A stretch of 64,000 nt of DNA, taken from assembly GCA_903632075.3 (NCBI GenBank), contig CAHIKZ030002024.1, positions 5,569,501-5,633,500 of the forward strand. The letters run 5' to 3'. Source of the stretch: Acanthosepion pharaonis. Taxonomy: Eukaryota > Mollusca > Cephalopoda > Sepiida > Sepiidae. A program made the translations under genes and the position numbers. Shown one piece after another: positions 45,006 through 56,319 of the stretch. How positions within the stretch are numbered: the first letter of the stretch is position 1; the number at the start of each line of letters is the position of its first letter. The notes under the pieces were generated by a model, which was not told where the DNA came from, ran no database searches, and saw only the letters and a list, made by a program, of their open reading frames with translations.

Positions 45006-46575
45006 CAGTGGGTAAAATAAGTATTTAATCCATAGCTGATTTTCTGAGTTTGTCTCCTTACAAAAATATGAACGGTCTATAATTTTCAGGATATGTCTGT
45101 CTTGACAGTGAGAAATAGAATATAAAAAATTTATAGAAAATCACATTATAATAATTTTTGAACATTTATTTCTTTTTTATTGAAAAAAATAAATATTTCC
45201 CCCACCCTACCAACCAGCAGGCCTCAGCGATCGGTTATATGTCCAGGAGGGATATAGACGAGGCCTATTACTCAATTATTACTTATAATCAAGTACTCAT
45301 TACCTGTATAGAATACACTAGTTCACAGAATCCTTCAATGAATCTGAATCTAATCTCTCCAGGTTGGGCAAGGTGAACAAATTGTCTAAGGACATTCGCG
45401 ACAAAATTATATACCTGCACAAGACTGGAATTGGCTACAAGACGATTGGCAAATAGCTAGGTGAGAAGGTTTCAACTGTTGGTGAGATAATAAGAAAATG
45501 GAAGAAAAACCAATTGACTATCAATCTCCTTCAGTCTGGAGCTCCACGCAAGATCTCCCAACATGGAGTAAACCTGATGATGAGAAAGATGAGGAAACAA
45601 CACAGAACTATATGGCAAGAGGTTGTTGATGATCTCAAGGCAGCTGGGATCACAGTCACCAAAATGACCATGAGTAACACACTACGTCATAGTGGACTGA
45701 AATCATGTAGTACCTGCAAGGTCCTCCTAGTCAAGAAGGCACATGTACAGGCCTGTTAGAATTTTGCATATGGACACCTGGATGATTCAGTGGAGGGTTG
45801 GGAGAAAGTGCTGTGGTCAGACGAGACTAAAATTGAGCTTTTTGGCATCAACACGACTCGCCGTGTTTGAAGGAAAAAAAGCTGATTTGGACCCCAAGAA
45901 CACCATACCAAACATTAAGCCTGGCAGTAGAGACATTATGCTTTGGGGCTGTTTTTCTACTAACGAAGCAGGACGACTACACCGGGCCGAGGGAAAGATG
46001 GATGGCACCAAGTACATGGAAATATTGAGTGAAAACCGCCTTGCCTCAGCCAGGACACTGAAGATGGGGCGTGGATGGGTGTTCCAGCATGACAATGACC
46101 CAAAGAATACGGCTAAGCCAACAAAGGAATGGCTCAAGAAGAAGCATATTAAGGTAATGGTCTAGTCAGTTTCCGGACTTTAATCTTTTAGAGAATCTGT
46201 GGGGGGAGCTGACGCTTTGAGTTGCCCAACGACAACCTAAAAACCTTAAGGATTTGAGACGATCTGCAGTGGGCCAAAATCCCCACTGTGATCTATAAAA
46301 ACTTGGTAACCAACTACAAGAAACATCTGGCTGCTGTGCTTGCCAACAAGGGTTTCTTCACCAAATACTGAGTTACGTGTTTCTATGGGGTGAAATACGT
46401 ATTTTTTTCAATAAAAAAGAAATAAATGAATAAAATTAATATAATGAGATTTTCTAATTTTTTTTTTTATATCTCACTTTCAAGACAACCTACCCTGGAA
46501 ATTATAAACCATTCCTATTTTTGTAAGGTGCCAAACTCTGAAAATCAGCAGGGTTGAGATATTTTTTCACCACTG
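45006..46575 (+). mobile_element. Tc1 element, 1570 bp, vertebrate-like family
   Basis: The left end is cagtgggtaaaataagtatt, and the right end reverse complemented is cagtggtgaaaaaatatctc; both lead to gctgattttc about 30 bp in. TA precedes the left end; the right flank is TT, so one flank has mutated. Subterminal repeats (gtcttgacagtgagaaata on the left, tctcactttcaagacaac on the right) also pair. The interior carries one degraded transposase. Confidence 0.85.
45366..46371 (+). pseudogene. Tc1 transposase (DD34E type), broken
   Basis: The frame reads [20 protein letters not shown] (paired HTH), VSTVGEIIRKWKKNQLT, SGAPRKISQHGV (GRPR-like linker), TKMTMSNTLRHSGLKSCST, then [11 protein letters not shown] with the first Asp. 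After stops and frame changes, [14 protein letters not shown] and [20 protein letters not shown] (second Asp) are in another frame, and SPDFNLLENLWG holds the Glu. The C-terminus is KNLVTNYKKHLAAVLANKGF, ending TKY and a stop. The order and motifs closely resemble the Tc1 family abundant in teleost fish and frogs as I remember it. Confidence 0.88.
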
Positions 46576-46584
46576 TTTTTGTAC

Positions 46585-46830
<246 letters not shown>

Positions 46831-46959
46831 ATCGGCTGTAACAACAAAATCGTTCAAATCGTGTAACAGCATGGGATAATTGTCCATCCGGTTGGCCATC
46901 TTGACACGGTTTGTCGTAAGAATCATTAAAAATCCCTTTGAGTTATTCAGCTAGAAAGA

Positions 46960-47165
46960 GAACAGCTTAAATCATTTTGTTTGAACCCTTACTATATCTT
47001 CCCAACTCAATGGTGAGATGAAAAAGATCATTCAAGCCTTCGGTAATGGTACGAACTTTCAACATGTGGCCTCAATTTTTAGAGTCCATTCAAAAACCAT
47101 CAAGTGAACGGTGAATAAGTTTAAAATATAGGGAACACTAAGAAAGAGGGATCAACAGTTCAAAA
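46960..47165 (+). pseudogene. Tc1/mariner-superfamily transposase N-terminal fragment
   Basis: The plus strand reads MKKIIQAFGNGTNFQHVASI, FRVHSKTIK and then a GTLRKRGSTV-like end, an HTH DNA-binding region. A close relative lies at 58510-58700. The catalytic domain is missing; further right, 47200-47320 resembles 59390-59540 and may be the terminal part of the same family. Confidence 0.55.
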
Positions 47166-47199
47166 TACATTCTTATTGTAGAATATCATAGTGTTATAA

Positions 47200-47314
47200 A
47201 AACTTCAGATAATTCCAGCACTATATCTTTAATCTTTTCTACGATACAATAGTTCAAACCTTAATCTAACAATTGAACAATTTTGCCCTTAAACGATTTG
47301 GATAATTTTGGACA

Positions 47315-47375
<61 letters not shown>
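47200..47375. repeat. Dispersed repeat plus (TA)n
   Basis: atatctttaatcttttct, gttcaaa and aacaattttgcccttaaacg match the segment at about 59420-59520 (atatctttaatcatttcta, gagaattttgcttttaacac). It runs into (TA)n at about 47320-47374. The end, cgatttggataattttggac, looks like a Tc1-type terminus next to TA. Confidence 0.55.
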
Positions 47376-47382
<7 letters not shown>

Positions 47383-47544
47383 CTCTAGTTAAGTATGACA
47401 GACAAAGAAAATTTAATTAATTTAATTATTAAACGGCTAAAACATGAAGGTAAATTAAACACACATAAGACGGACTCTTTGAAAAGGAATAAAGAAGTGT
47501 CTGAAAGGACTGTGCACAATGGACAACATGGAAAACTTTTGCTT

Positions 47545-47614
47545 TGACTAAACGGAAAGTCTTGAAAAAAGTAAATTAAATTTCATTAAAATATCCTTGT
47601 CTGTCATATTTAAA

Positions 47615-47683
<69 letters not shown>

Positions 47684-47770
47684 TCGTAGTTAAGGGAATT
47701 CAAAGACTAAACGGAAAGTCTTGAAAAGTAAATTAAATTTCATTAAAATATCCTTGTCTGTCATATTTAA

Positions 47771-47845
<75 letters not shown>

Positions 47846-47870
47846 TATGCATCGTAGTTAAAGGGAATTC
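47545..47870. repeat. 160-bp direct duplication containing (TA)n
   Basis: gactaaacggaaagtcttg is at 47545 and 47705. Each copy continues through aaatttcattaaaatatcc, ttgtctgtcatattt, aacgata, a (TA)n tract and gcatcgtagttaa. A third, shorter relative (ggcatatttaacga then (TA)n) is at about 46690. Confidence 0.85.
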
Positions 47871-49100
47871 AAAGTTCTGGAGATTCATATTCATTTCTTG
47901 CATTATTAATGCCCTATTGCTTAAAACTGAACCATTTATTTGCAAATTCTACTTGCCTTAAATGCGCTATCTTTATTTAGGCGAAAACAAACTGTTATTA
48001 TGCAAATACTGACAGGAAAAATAGAAAAATATTTTTTTAAAATCCTTAACCAACGAAATTCATTGCTCTTGAACAAAACTTGTATAAAAGAGACATTGCT
48101 ACTCAAATACAACCAATTTTCATATATATATATGTATATGTGTGAGATCTTGTTAGAAAATTACCGCCCTCCAGCAGGATTAGAACCTGCGTCCGCTGGG
48201 GAAAACAGTCATTAGAGCTGATGTGCCTTGATCTCTCCTGATCAACAACGTCCGAATAGTGCTTTTGAACAGATATGTTTCTCGATTCTCAATATATGCA
48301 TATCTGCTGTTTCGTATCATAACGTAAAAAAGACGATTGTTTAGAAAATGGATTAAATCCGACATATTTTTACATTATTTGTTTAAACGTTATTTTTAAT
48401 GGATACTCAAATATGAATATCAATTGGTGCCATGTACAGTTTAGAAAAAGCGATTTTATTCCTCAATGATGGATGTACCATTTAGCTAGAGAATGCATCT
48501 AATATCAGTCTGGCCAAAAATCTTGAAGTCATCCTCGAGGAGAGTGTTCGAAATGTACTTTTGGACATGTATAATGACAGCAACATTGTCGACTACATTT
48601 GACACCAATGATTGATTTTCTTTTAAAAGCGATTAAAAGCCAGTAACAAATGTCCATGTTCGTTCATTTTAATGTGGATTTCATTTCAGGGAATTTCTGG
48701 TCGGTAAATGATTCAGAAATACAGATATAGTGATTACGCTTTGATTTTAAAAAAAAGAAGTAAAAATTTGTATGAACATATAAGCTGGTCTTATTCTGAT
48801 GTTTCCAAATTCATTATTACATAGACATTTTCAGGTGGAGCAAGCGGTAGGGCGACTCTGAGAGGAGCTGATAAATTTAATATAAAAATAAAACAAACTA
48901 TTTAAATTCCATCATTGTCAAACAGACCCCGGACTAACGCCAGTCACGATAAACAGTTGACCCCTCGTACCTCATTGGAACTCTTACATAAGATACATTA
49001 CTAAAGATTTAAAAAAAATAGTCAGCTCCTTTTGCAGATCCTGTAAGTAACTGACCCTTCATACTATCTTGTAACTTTATAAGAGACAGATAAGGCCGAA
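47871..49100. other. No gene recognised
   Basis: It includes the second copy of the dispersed repeat at 48250-48430 (paired with 36255-36440). The remainder is unassigned. Confidence 0.45.
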
Positions 49101-49121
49101 AATGGAGTACGTCATATTTGG

Positions 49122-49200
49122 GTGGGAGATGACCGGCTCGCACTTCCCAGTCTTGATAGAGTTCAAATCCGTCTCGGAGTCATTGTGAGTGACCACCCTT

Positions 49201-49260
<60 letters not shown>

Positions 49261-49455
49261 GTGGCAAGTCACTCGATACTCTATGGCCACTTCCATGGAA
49301 AGTGCTCGGACGAACTGCATTCCGTAGTTCCACTAGTTGTAACCCTCACGGTTAGGACCCCCCTCCCCCATGCCATTTACATTGTAGAAAACCATCCACA
49401 TTCCCTTCGTATTCCATTCATGAGAAATCAATTCCACTCAAACAGGGGCAATTAA
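49122..49455 (+). mobile_element. Non-LTR RT C-terminal fragment split by a (TC)n expansion
   Basis: Before the microsatellite the plus strand reads LPSLDRVQIRLGVIVSDHPS, and after it, in another frame, ILYGHFHGKCSDELHSVVPL and HPHSLRIPFMRNQFHSN. These are consecutive parts of a Jockey-like RT C-terminus (pattern LDRVQRRL...LSLFYRYFHGKCSDELHSLVP). (TC)n at 49205-49255 replaces the segment that should encode the LSHRR part. Confidence 0.75.
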
Positions 49456-49545
49456 TTCGTTGCCCATAATGACTCGGAGATGCTTTTGAACTCTATCAAC
49501 ACTGGAAAGACCTGGGTAAGCTCCTTGCCCAATATGACAATAATG
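49440..49545 (-). mobile_element. Inverted partial copy of the adjacent RT fragment
   Basis: The minus strand reads SSVDRVQKHLRVIMGNELIA, the same LDRVQ block found on the plus strand at 49122-49200, so the two form a head-to-head inverted pair about 300 bp apart. Confidence 0.7.
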
Positions 49546-49559
49546 AGTGACACACTTAA

Positions 49560-49700
49560 TGGGCTTGAAAAAATGGATGGCAGAACAGGTTTTGGCAAAA
49601 ATAAAAATAAAAGACAAAAAAATATTAAGAGCTACAAGTGACAGGAAGATGTGGAAAGGCATGATCGCCTACGGCCTGAAGGGAAACGGCATATAAAAAA
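49560..49700 (+). mobile_element. LINE 3' tail fragment
   Basis: It carries the closing segment of the 19.4-kb-type LINE: GLEKMDGRTGFGKN-like sequence, a YKGLKATS-like stretch and RKMWKGMIAYGLKGNGI followed by a stop. Confidence 0.65.
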
Positions 49701-50960
49701 GACTCCATTTTCTGCCTGAATTCGGTCTTGTAAAGATAGAAGATATATTTAAATTTCTGTTCCGGTCTGATTCTAATGTTTGCATTTCATAACACAAAGC
49801 TTTAACTGCCTCGCTTGCTGACAAATATACATTCCGTCTTCTTGAATTAAATAGTCCTTTCTTCTCACTTTTTTGTTACCTTCTCTGTGAATCGAATATT
49901 AACAGATTGTCTCTGCTTATCTTGGTTTTGTTTGGCAAAGACGATTCTTCTACGAGACACCCTTCAGAAAGAGCTTAAATTTAACCCTTGTATTTTTATA
50001 GTTGTTTATAAACATACAAATTGATTATTAAATTATAATATTCCTTCTGCTTCTGTCCAAATCGTAAAGACATGAGGGTTACGCTGTGCATCTGATTTTG
50101 ATTAGCGATAGAGAAAAACTAAGTTAATACACTGTGTAGAGTTGTGATTCTGATTCTGATTTTGATTAGCGATAGAGAAAAATATACAGTGTAGATTAGT
50201 GATTCTGATGATGTGATCGGTGAAGACCTGGGGATCCGTCAGTTAATGGTTAGGTTTTTTTTTTTGTTGAAAATTTAAATTAATGTCATGAATTTAGAAT
50301 TAATAGAGCTTGACAACCAATCATAATGGGCGGAAGATCCGTACGAATTCAGGCACTCTATGGTCGAACCTCCAGCAGGGATCGCTCGACTTGTGAATTA
50401 ATATTTCGAATACTGGAATTGATTGTGCAATGGGAAACATCCTCCATCGCACAAACCTCAAAAGACATAAGTATTGTACGCATGCGTGTATCATCATATA
50501 TTAGGATTTGAATAACTGTAACATTCTCGATGAGGCTCCATGATTTGAACATCTATTCGTTCTTAGTTTTACTCCGGACATTAAGTGCAGTTTATATATC
50601 TAATCTATTGTCGAAGAAAATGAAAAAAAAAATACGGTCGATTCATTCTTTTGTTGACCCCTTCCATGTTCTGTGTTTTCAAGAACCAGATCAAAAATGA
50701 AATATCACCGCCATATTTGTGCTGGAACTGCACAATTTTCACTTTCCAGTTTGACGGATTTCAAAATCGTATAAGCGGTCTTTTGCGAAGAAGACGAATT
50801 GTACACTCCATAACCTCTTTTTCACAGACGCAGTGTTGAAATCCTGTGACTACACTGCCGTTAGTTTCGTGTCGGGTGTTCAGATCAGCGCCATTCACAG
50901 GTCTCACCAATTTGAACTTATGTTCATTGAGGCATCCACGGAGGTGAATCATCCACATTT
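49701..50960. other. No gene recognised; one short tandem duplication
   Basis: A unit with tttgattagcgatagagaaa is duplicated at about 50095-50210. Frames at 50326-50511 and 50651-50839 show no recognisable domain. Confidence 0.45.
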
Positions 50961-50964
50961 CTCC

Positions 50965-51090
50965 AGAAGATAGTTTTGTTCAAAAAGCTTTTTCACAAGA
51001 ACCGTTAATTTCTCTGGCAAACTCTCATGCAATTGCTTTCCCGAACGCTTCTTCATGTCAAGTGTCAATTGCTATCTATCCTCCTTATCC
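50965..51090 (+). mobile_element. Possible non-LTR RT C-terminal remnant
   Basis: The plus strand reads SKSFFTRTVNFSGKLSCNCF then PERFFMSSVNCYLSSL, which fits the RSFFPRT..LWNSLP..CFP...FKS.V..YL pattern of Jockey-like C-termini although WNSLP is degraded. Confidence 0.5.
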
Positions 51091-51099
51091 TCATAATAA

Positions 51100-51690
51100 T
51101 AATTTCAGGTTATTTTATTTTTTTTACAAAAATGTTCAGTGAAAAACATATCATGATGCCATTTCTGAAGATGTCTGGAAGGAAAAGAGTATGCAACAGA
51201 AAGGAAATAATTACAACAAAAACAATAATAATAAATAATTAAATTTTAGATTAATAATATTTTAATTTTAGAGACATGTTACTAAGTTATATTATTTGTT
51301 GATGTACCTGATATGTATCTTTACCTATTAGTTTTATTAACTTTTGACGCAAATCTTATTTTTCTTTACCTGATTCGGGCAGAGCATTGTACAGTTATTA
51401 TACTCTTATTACTGACTAGACTAGCCGCGACCCGCTGGGTCACTTACGGTTCAGGTAATGAAAAATTGCAGTTGATTTCAACATAAAATATTGTCTGTTT
51501 GAAGAAAATTAAAATAATTCGCTGAAAAAAAATATTTTTATTAAAAATATTTTTTAATATGCCAAAAAATATTTTAAAATCATTTTCACTTAAAAATATT
51601 TTTTAAATATAGCAAAAAAGTTTAAAGAAAAAATATTAATATTTAACAGTTTTAAAATATTCAAAAATTGAAAGAGATTGAAATATAAAT
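51100..51690. other. AT-rich spacer with short palindromic AT repeats
   Basis: Several aaaaatatttttt-type blocks recur at 51525-51660. No gene is seen. Confidence 0.5.
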
Positions 51691-51694
51691 AAGT

Positions 51695-52205
51695 CCGCAC
51701 GGACGCACAAAGAGTTGAAAAGTGAGAAGTGGAAGGAGGGAGGCAGAAAGTGAGAGGTGGAAAGAGGTTGGTGGAAAAGGAGTGGTGGAAAGAGAGAGGT
51801 AGAAAAAGGGTGATGGATAAAGGGAGGTGGAAAGAGGGAGTTAGAAAGAAAGAGATGGAAAGTGGCTAGTGGAAAGGGGTGATGTAAAGAGAGAGGAAAA
51901 GGGGGTGGAAAGAGGGTGGTAGATATAGGGAGGTGGAAAGAGGTTGGTGGAAAGAGAGGTGGAAAGAGGGTGGTGGAAAAAGGGAGGTGGAAATAGGGAA
52001 GTGGAAAGAGAGGGGTGGAAAGGGGGTGGGGGAAAGAGGTTGGTGGAAAAAGGGAGGTGGAAATAGGGAAGTAGAAAGATAGAGGTGGAAAGCTGGTGGT
52101 GGAAAGAGGGTGGTAGATAAAGGGAGGTGGAAAGAGGTTGGTGGAAAGGGAGGTGGAAAGGGGGTGGTGGAAAAAGGAAGGTGAAAAGAGGGAGATGGAA
52201 ACGAT
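51695..52205. repeat. Short purine-rich minisatellite
   Basis: Roughly 45 copies of an 11-bp-like unit gtggaaagagg with variants (gtggaaaaaggga, ttggtggaaag). The plus strand is nearly all purine apart from T. Long minus-strand frames (P/F/H/S-rich) are consequences of the repeat. Confidence 0.88.
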
Positions 52206-52716
52206 CGCAGAAACAACAGGTGAAAAAGTAAAAACCCAACGTAAACGAAAAAGAAAAAATGTCAGTCTGGAAAGAAAAAGTAAAAACTGAAATAAATAAA
52301 CTACGGTGACAATTGTCACTTCTGAGTGAAGTAAATAATGGCTCGAAAATGAAAAAGAGAAAAAGAAAATAACGGAAACGAAGCCTTGACATAAAGAATA
52401 AAACTGACGTAACAAAAGTTAAAGAGAAGCTGAAACAGAAATTTAAGCGAAGGTACAGAGAATTAGACCTTATGGTAAAAGAAACAGATTCTTCTGTCAA
52501 AAAAAAAAAAAAAAGATCTTCAAAGAAGAAGGCAAGAAACTATATCAAGACCTGGAAAAAATAGAATAGACATAAATGACCCACCTAATATCCAGAAAGT
52601 CGAGGAGTTCTGGTGTAAGATTTTGGAAAACTGCAACATACACAATGAAAGTACAACATGGATCAAGCAACAATAGAAACAACGCGCACATTTAGAGTGC
52701 CAACAATGGACGGATA

Positions 52717-52840
52717 GTGATTTTCCAAGCGTAGCTTGGATGCGGCACAAGGCGGAAAGTAAGGGGCACCCAGTAAGGATCGAACTCACTACTCATTCGT
52801 AATTGCTCTAGCGAGACAAGCTTGCTATCAATATTACTGA
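52717..52840 (-). mobile_element. SINE-B copy inside the LINE
   Basis: The plus strand shows the reverse complement of SINE-B: ttttccaagcgtagcttgga, tgcggcacaaggcgg, a B-box-like ggatcgaac complement and gcgagacaagcttgctatc. LINE sequence continues on both sides. No clear target-site duplication is left. Confidence 0.8.
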
Positions 52841-52925
52841 AACAACCACTGCCATCTGCCAAACCAAAAACTGGAAAGCCCCACGAATAGACCGAATAGC
52901 CAATTTTTAGATAAAAAAAATCTAG

Positions 52926-53248
52926 TAAGACCTCTGTTGTAGAGTAGTTTTCACAGCGGAGGCTTGTATTTCGCTAACTCAGTCGTAAAAGGGTCCGACG
53001 TACAAAACGTTAGGAACTTGAAATAAGAGTTAATGAAGCAGCAATCTAGTTGTGATGGTTGATACTTCAATGTCCGACATCGACTGACTCACTCAACTCC
53101 ACTGCGCTCAACTGGCGATCGCTAGTACTACTACTACTACTACTACTGCTACTACTACTACTTATTATGCGTGGGAGAGTCTATTAATAATAGAATAGGT
53201 AATGTTCTAGTATAACAACCTCGCACGGTCATACAATGATATAATCAT
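52926..53248. mobile_element. 323-bp insertion flanked by an 8-bp direct repeat
   Basis: aaatctag is at 52918-52925 and 53249-53256, and LINE coding sequence resumes just after the second copy. An 8-bp target-site duplication is typical of hAT-type DNA transposons, but I see no convincing terminal inverted repeats. The inside contains a (CTA)n run at about 53129-53162 and the segment shared with 35810-35965. Confidence 0.6.
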
Positions 53249-54794
53249 AAATCTAGATAAATGACTCACGTAGGGAGTAACATATCTACTCCCCAGAACA
53301 GAAGAGACGCAGAATCCGAAGAACTACAGGCCAATAACCTGCCTACCAACAATATACAAAATCCTTTACTTCTCTCATAATCGAGAGAACATACAACTTC
53401 CCTGAGGAAAAAACAAACAATAAACAATTTACTACCAGTAGAATAGAAGGGATGTTAAAGAGAAAGTTTAATTTTTGGAAGAGGTGAAAACAAAATTTAT
53501 TGATGGTATAGATCGACTACAGAAAGGCATTCGACAGTGTTCCGCACTCATGGATAAAGACGAGCCTATAAATATAGAGAGTATGCCCGAAAACGGTCAA
53601 ATTCATAACGTAGAGCATGATAAACTGGAAGGCTACACGAAACCTAAATCATACAAACGGGTCATTAACATCGAATCCAATCAATTTCAAACAGCGGTAT
53701 CGTCCAAGGAGATTCATTGTCATCATTCTTCTGCCTTGAATTCGCTCAACTTAGCTGTCTACTAAACAACAGTTGCTACGAATACAAGTCACAGAATAGC
53801 AAACTGAATCAACGTTTGGCAAGGATGACAACCAGCAGAAAAAAAAAAAAAACAAAAAAAAAAAACTATTCACCTTTGTCAAAAACTTCAGTGAAGACAT
53901 TAGGATGGGGTTCTGAATCGACAAATGTGTCAAAGCCATCTTCAAAGGTGGTAAACTAACGAAAACGACAAATTTCGACCTTGATATCAACAGCAAAATT
54001 AAGGAACTAGACCAAGACGATACAGGAAAACAGAACAAAAAACAACGTGGTCAAATAAAATGACAAAAAAAAAAAACAAAAACAAACAAAACAAAACAAA
54101 ACTGGGAGGACAAGGCGTTACATGGCAAAAGCAGAAAAAGAACAAAAGAAACACATGTGGAATAACAGAAAACCCATCGGTCGCTGAGGAGCACCGGGCT
54201 GAAAGCTGAGACAGAAGGCCTAATTATTGCAGCTCCGGACCAAAGCCTCGCAACCAGATCCTACCAGTCATGTAATCAAGGATGGAATAACCCGAAACGA
54301 AGGATCTGCGGAAAATATGATGAAACTGTCGACCATATCCCAGGATATTCGAAACTAACAAAAAATAAATATACCCACAGACTTAACAAGGTAGCGACAA
54401 ATGTGCACCGGAAGATATGCAAGAATCACAAAATCGAGACCAGTAAGAGATGGTATGAACACCAAACAGACAAAGTTATCCAAAATAACGATGAAACCAT
54501 CCTCTGGGATATGCAAATACAAACAGAGAGGGGGAAAAGAGAATCCTGGAATAAAACTTACGGTTCCATCTAGCAGTTTCAGTAGTAAAACAGAGGGGAC
54601 CTAATTGCCAATCTAGTAGTACGCACATTAGAACAACTTCTATGAAAATATTTATAGAAAAGACAGGGGAACTACGTCAGTATGAAAACATTTATTTCAT
54701 TGTACGCTCTCTCTTTGAAGTGATATCATTTTGTCCCTATTAGTGAATGTTAATATCAAATGCACAGGTTGCGAAACAGCCATCAGCAGGAACG

Positions 54795-54960
54795 TTGAAT
54801 TCAGCGAGCCGAATTCAGTTCTGATCTAGCGTTCACTTTGTAATAATGCTTGTGGGAAAGGCATAAACACATTTATCCTCTCCCCCGCGCTATGGATTAA
54901 ACAGCAGGTTAGACGAGGTTTTCTGGACTTGAGTATCAGCCAATATAAATGAAAGACCAC
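54795..54960 (+). mobile_element. Degenerate SINE-A copy
   Basis: It preserves the order gagccgaattcagttctgat (head end), a ttgtgggaaaggcataaac-like core, ctatggattaaacagcaggt and a gttttctggacttgag-like segment, matching SINE-A on the plus strand with many changes. Confidence 0.6.
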
Positions 54961-54999
54961 TCTGAGTAATAGACTATATAAAGGAAACGGGAAATAACT

Positions 55000-55105
55000 A
55001 TCTTTTCTAGCAATTCATAGCATAAGACAAATGTTAAAGAAAAAGGATGTATAGAATACTATGACTCCGTACGCCCTGAAAGAACATCACATTAAAACAA
55101 AATGT
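55000..55105 (+). mobile_element. Very short LINE tail remnant
   Basis: The last about 50 bp (ctccgtacgccctgaaagaa and the following cac) match the terminal WRAMIAYVLKGHGT coding end of the 19.4/56.4-kb LINE family. Upstream sequence is too decayed to call. Confidence 0.4.
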
Positions 55106-55920
55106 ATTTCTATTTCCCGAGCAACATCGTGTAACCCAGCTAGTCTATTATAAATTACATTCAAGAAGGATTATTAATGAATTTCTTTATTTTCCAGTAT
55201 TAAAACGCTGTTATTATTTAATAATAAAGATAGAGGAGTACAAATACAAGCAGAAAAAGTAACTAATAATTTTCAGGAAGTTTGCAAATTTAAATTTGAT
55301 TAAATTTTTGCAGCACCTTTCCAAATATTTTAAACATTATATTTCTTTTGCGTTTGCATTCCATCGTTACAATATGATTCAGTATAGAAAATTAAAATAT
55401 TGTCAAATAAAGTAATATTTTATATTGAAATTAGAATTTTCACCATTGAGGGCATGATTTTGATCTTAACGTGTCTTTAAAAAAAAAATAAATACATAAC
55501 TGATTTTAAATTTCTAAGGAATTGTCTTTTAATACATGTAAACTTATTCATGATCGACAATTTTATTGATATTTCCCAAGGGTTGTGCGTATTTACATAA
55601 AAGAAAATATATTATCCAAATTAATTTTACAAAGACACCTTTTAATAAATAAATCTCGTCACCAATGCAATAAGGACAAAGTGTTTTATTAAAACTCAAT
55701 TATTAGCTAAATATATCAGACTGTCTCACAAGAAGTTCCCTATTTTGGGGGAATGACAAAAAAGAAATGCTTTTATTTAATCAAATTCTACTTTTATTTA
55801 ATTCAAATAATATACGTTTTGTCTTACAGTGTTCTTCAAACGCAATTCTAATCTGTTTATGCCAATTTACAAACAAAAATCAAAAAGAAAGAAAATCATT
55901 TTTTTAGCCTTTTTTGCCTT
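55106..55920. other. AT-rich spacer, no gene seen
   Basis: No repeat family or coding sequence recognised. Confidence 0.5.
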
Positions 55921-55924
55921 AAAC

Positions 55925-56235
55925 GTTCTGACAGAGGTACGTGCGACACTGAGACCTGTAGACGTATTGCGATGGCCAAGGACGCATTCAAAAATCTGGG
56001 CAGAGTATTACTAGACAGGGGGATTTCTTTAGTAACGAAGAAAAGAATATTGAGCTGTTACGTGACACCTGTCCTTCTTTACGGCAGCGAATGTTGGACG
56101 ATTTCCTCAATGATGAAGAAGGGACTCGAGGGGACTGAGACGTGGTTGTACAGAAGGATGCTGAGGATATCATGGATCGAGCGTGTGAGATTGAGGAAGG
56201 TTCAGGTTACTCAACCTCAGATGACGCTCAAATAA
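55925..56235 (+). mobile_element. Non-LTR RT C-terminal fragment
   Basis: The plus strand reads RRIAMAKDAFKNLGRVLL-type sequence (IAMAKDAFKNLG after a frame change), then SLVTKKRILSCYVTPVLLYG, SECWTISSMMKKGLEGTETW and LYRRMLRISWIERVRLRKVQ. It stops abruptly, and a second copy of the same region starts at about 56320. Confidence 0.85.
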
Positions 56236-56319
56236 AAGATAGCGTTATAAGTTAGATAATCTGCTAGAAAATTCATATATAATTCAAGTTTCACTCATCC
56301 CCTTTGTGAAGAAGGGACT

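Larger units (their letters stand above)
52320..54580 (+). mobile_element. Non-LTR retrotransposon, distinct family, decayed and twice interrupted
   Basis: In plus-strand order: IFKEEGKKLYQDLEKIE near 52520; NWKAPRIDRIANFWIKK near 52870 (RT entry); YLLPRTEETQNPKNYRPITC near 53290; IDRLQKAFDSVPHSWI (partly frameshifted) near 53510, with the conserved KAFDSVPHSW box; FKGGKLTKTTNFDLDINSKI near 53945; then CGKYDETVDHIPGYSKLT near 54315 and KRWYEHQTDKVIQNNDETIL, ending in ILWDMQIQTER. The catalytic YADD/YMDD region is missing. The motif order matches an RT family I know from many invertebrates and fish. Insertions are SINE-B (52717-52840) and a 323-bp element (52926-53248). Confidence 0.75.

Noticed and set aside
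51636..52500. 259- and 219-codon minus frames rich in P, F, S and H
   Set aside because: They cover the gtggaaagagg minisatellite. Three overlapping frames are open, and no signal, domain or start is convincing.
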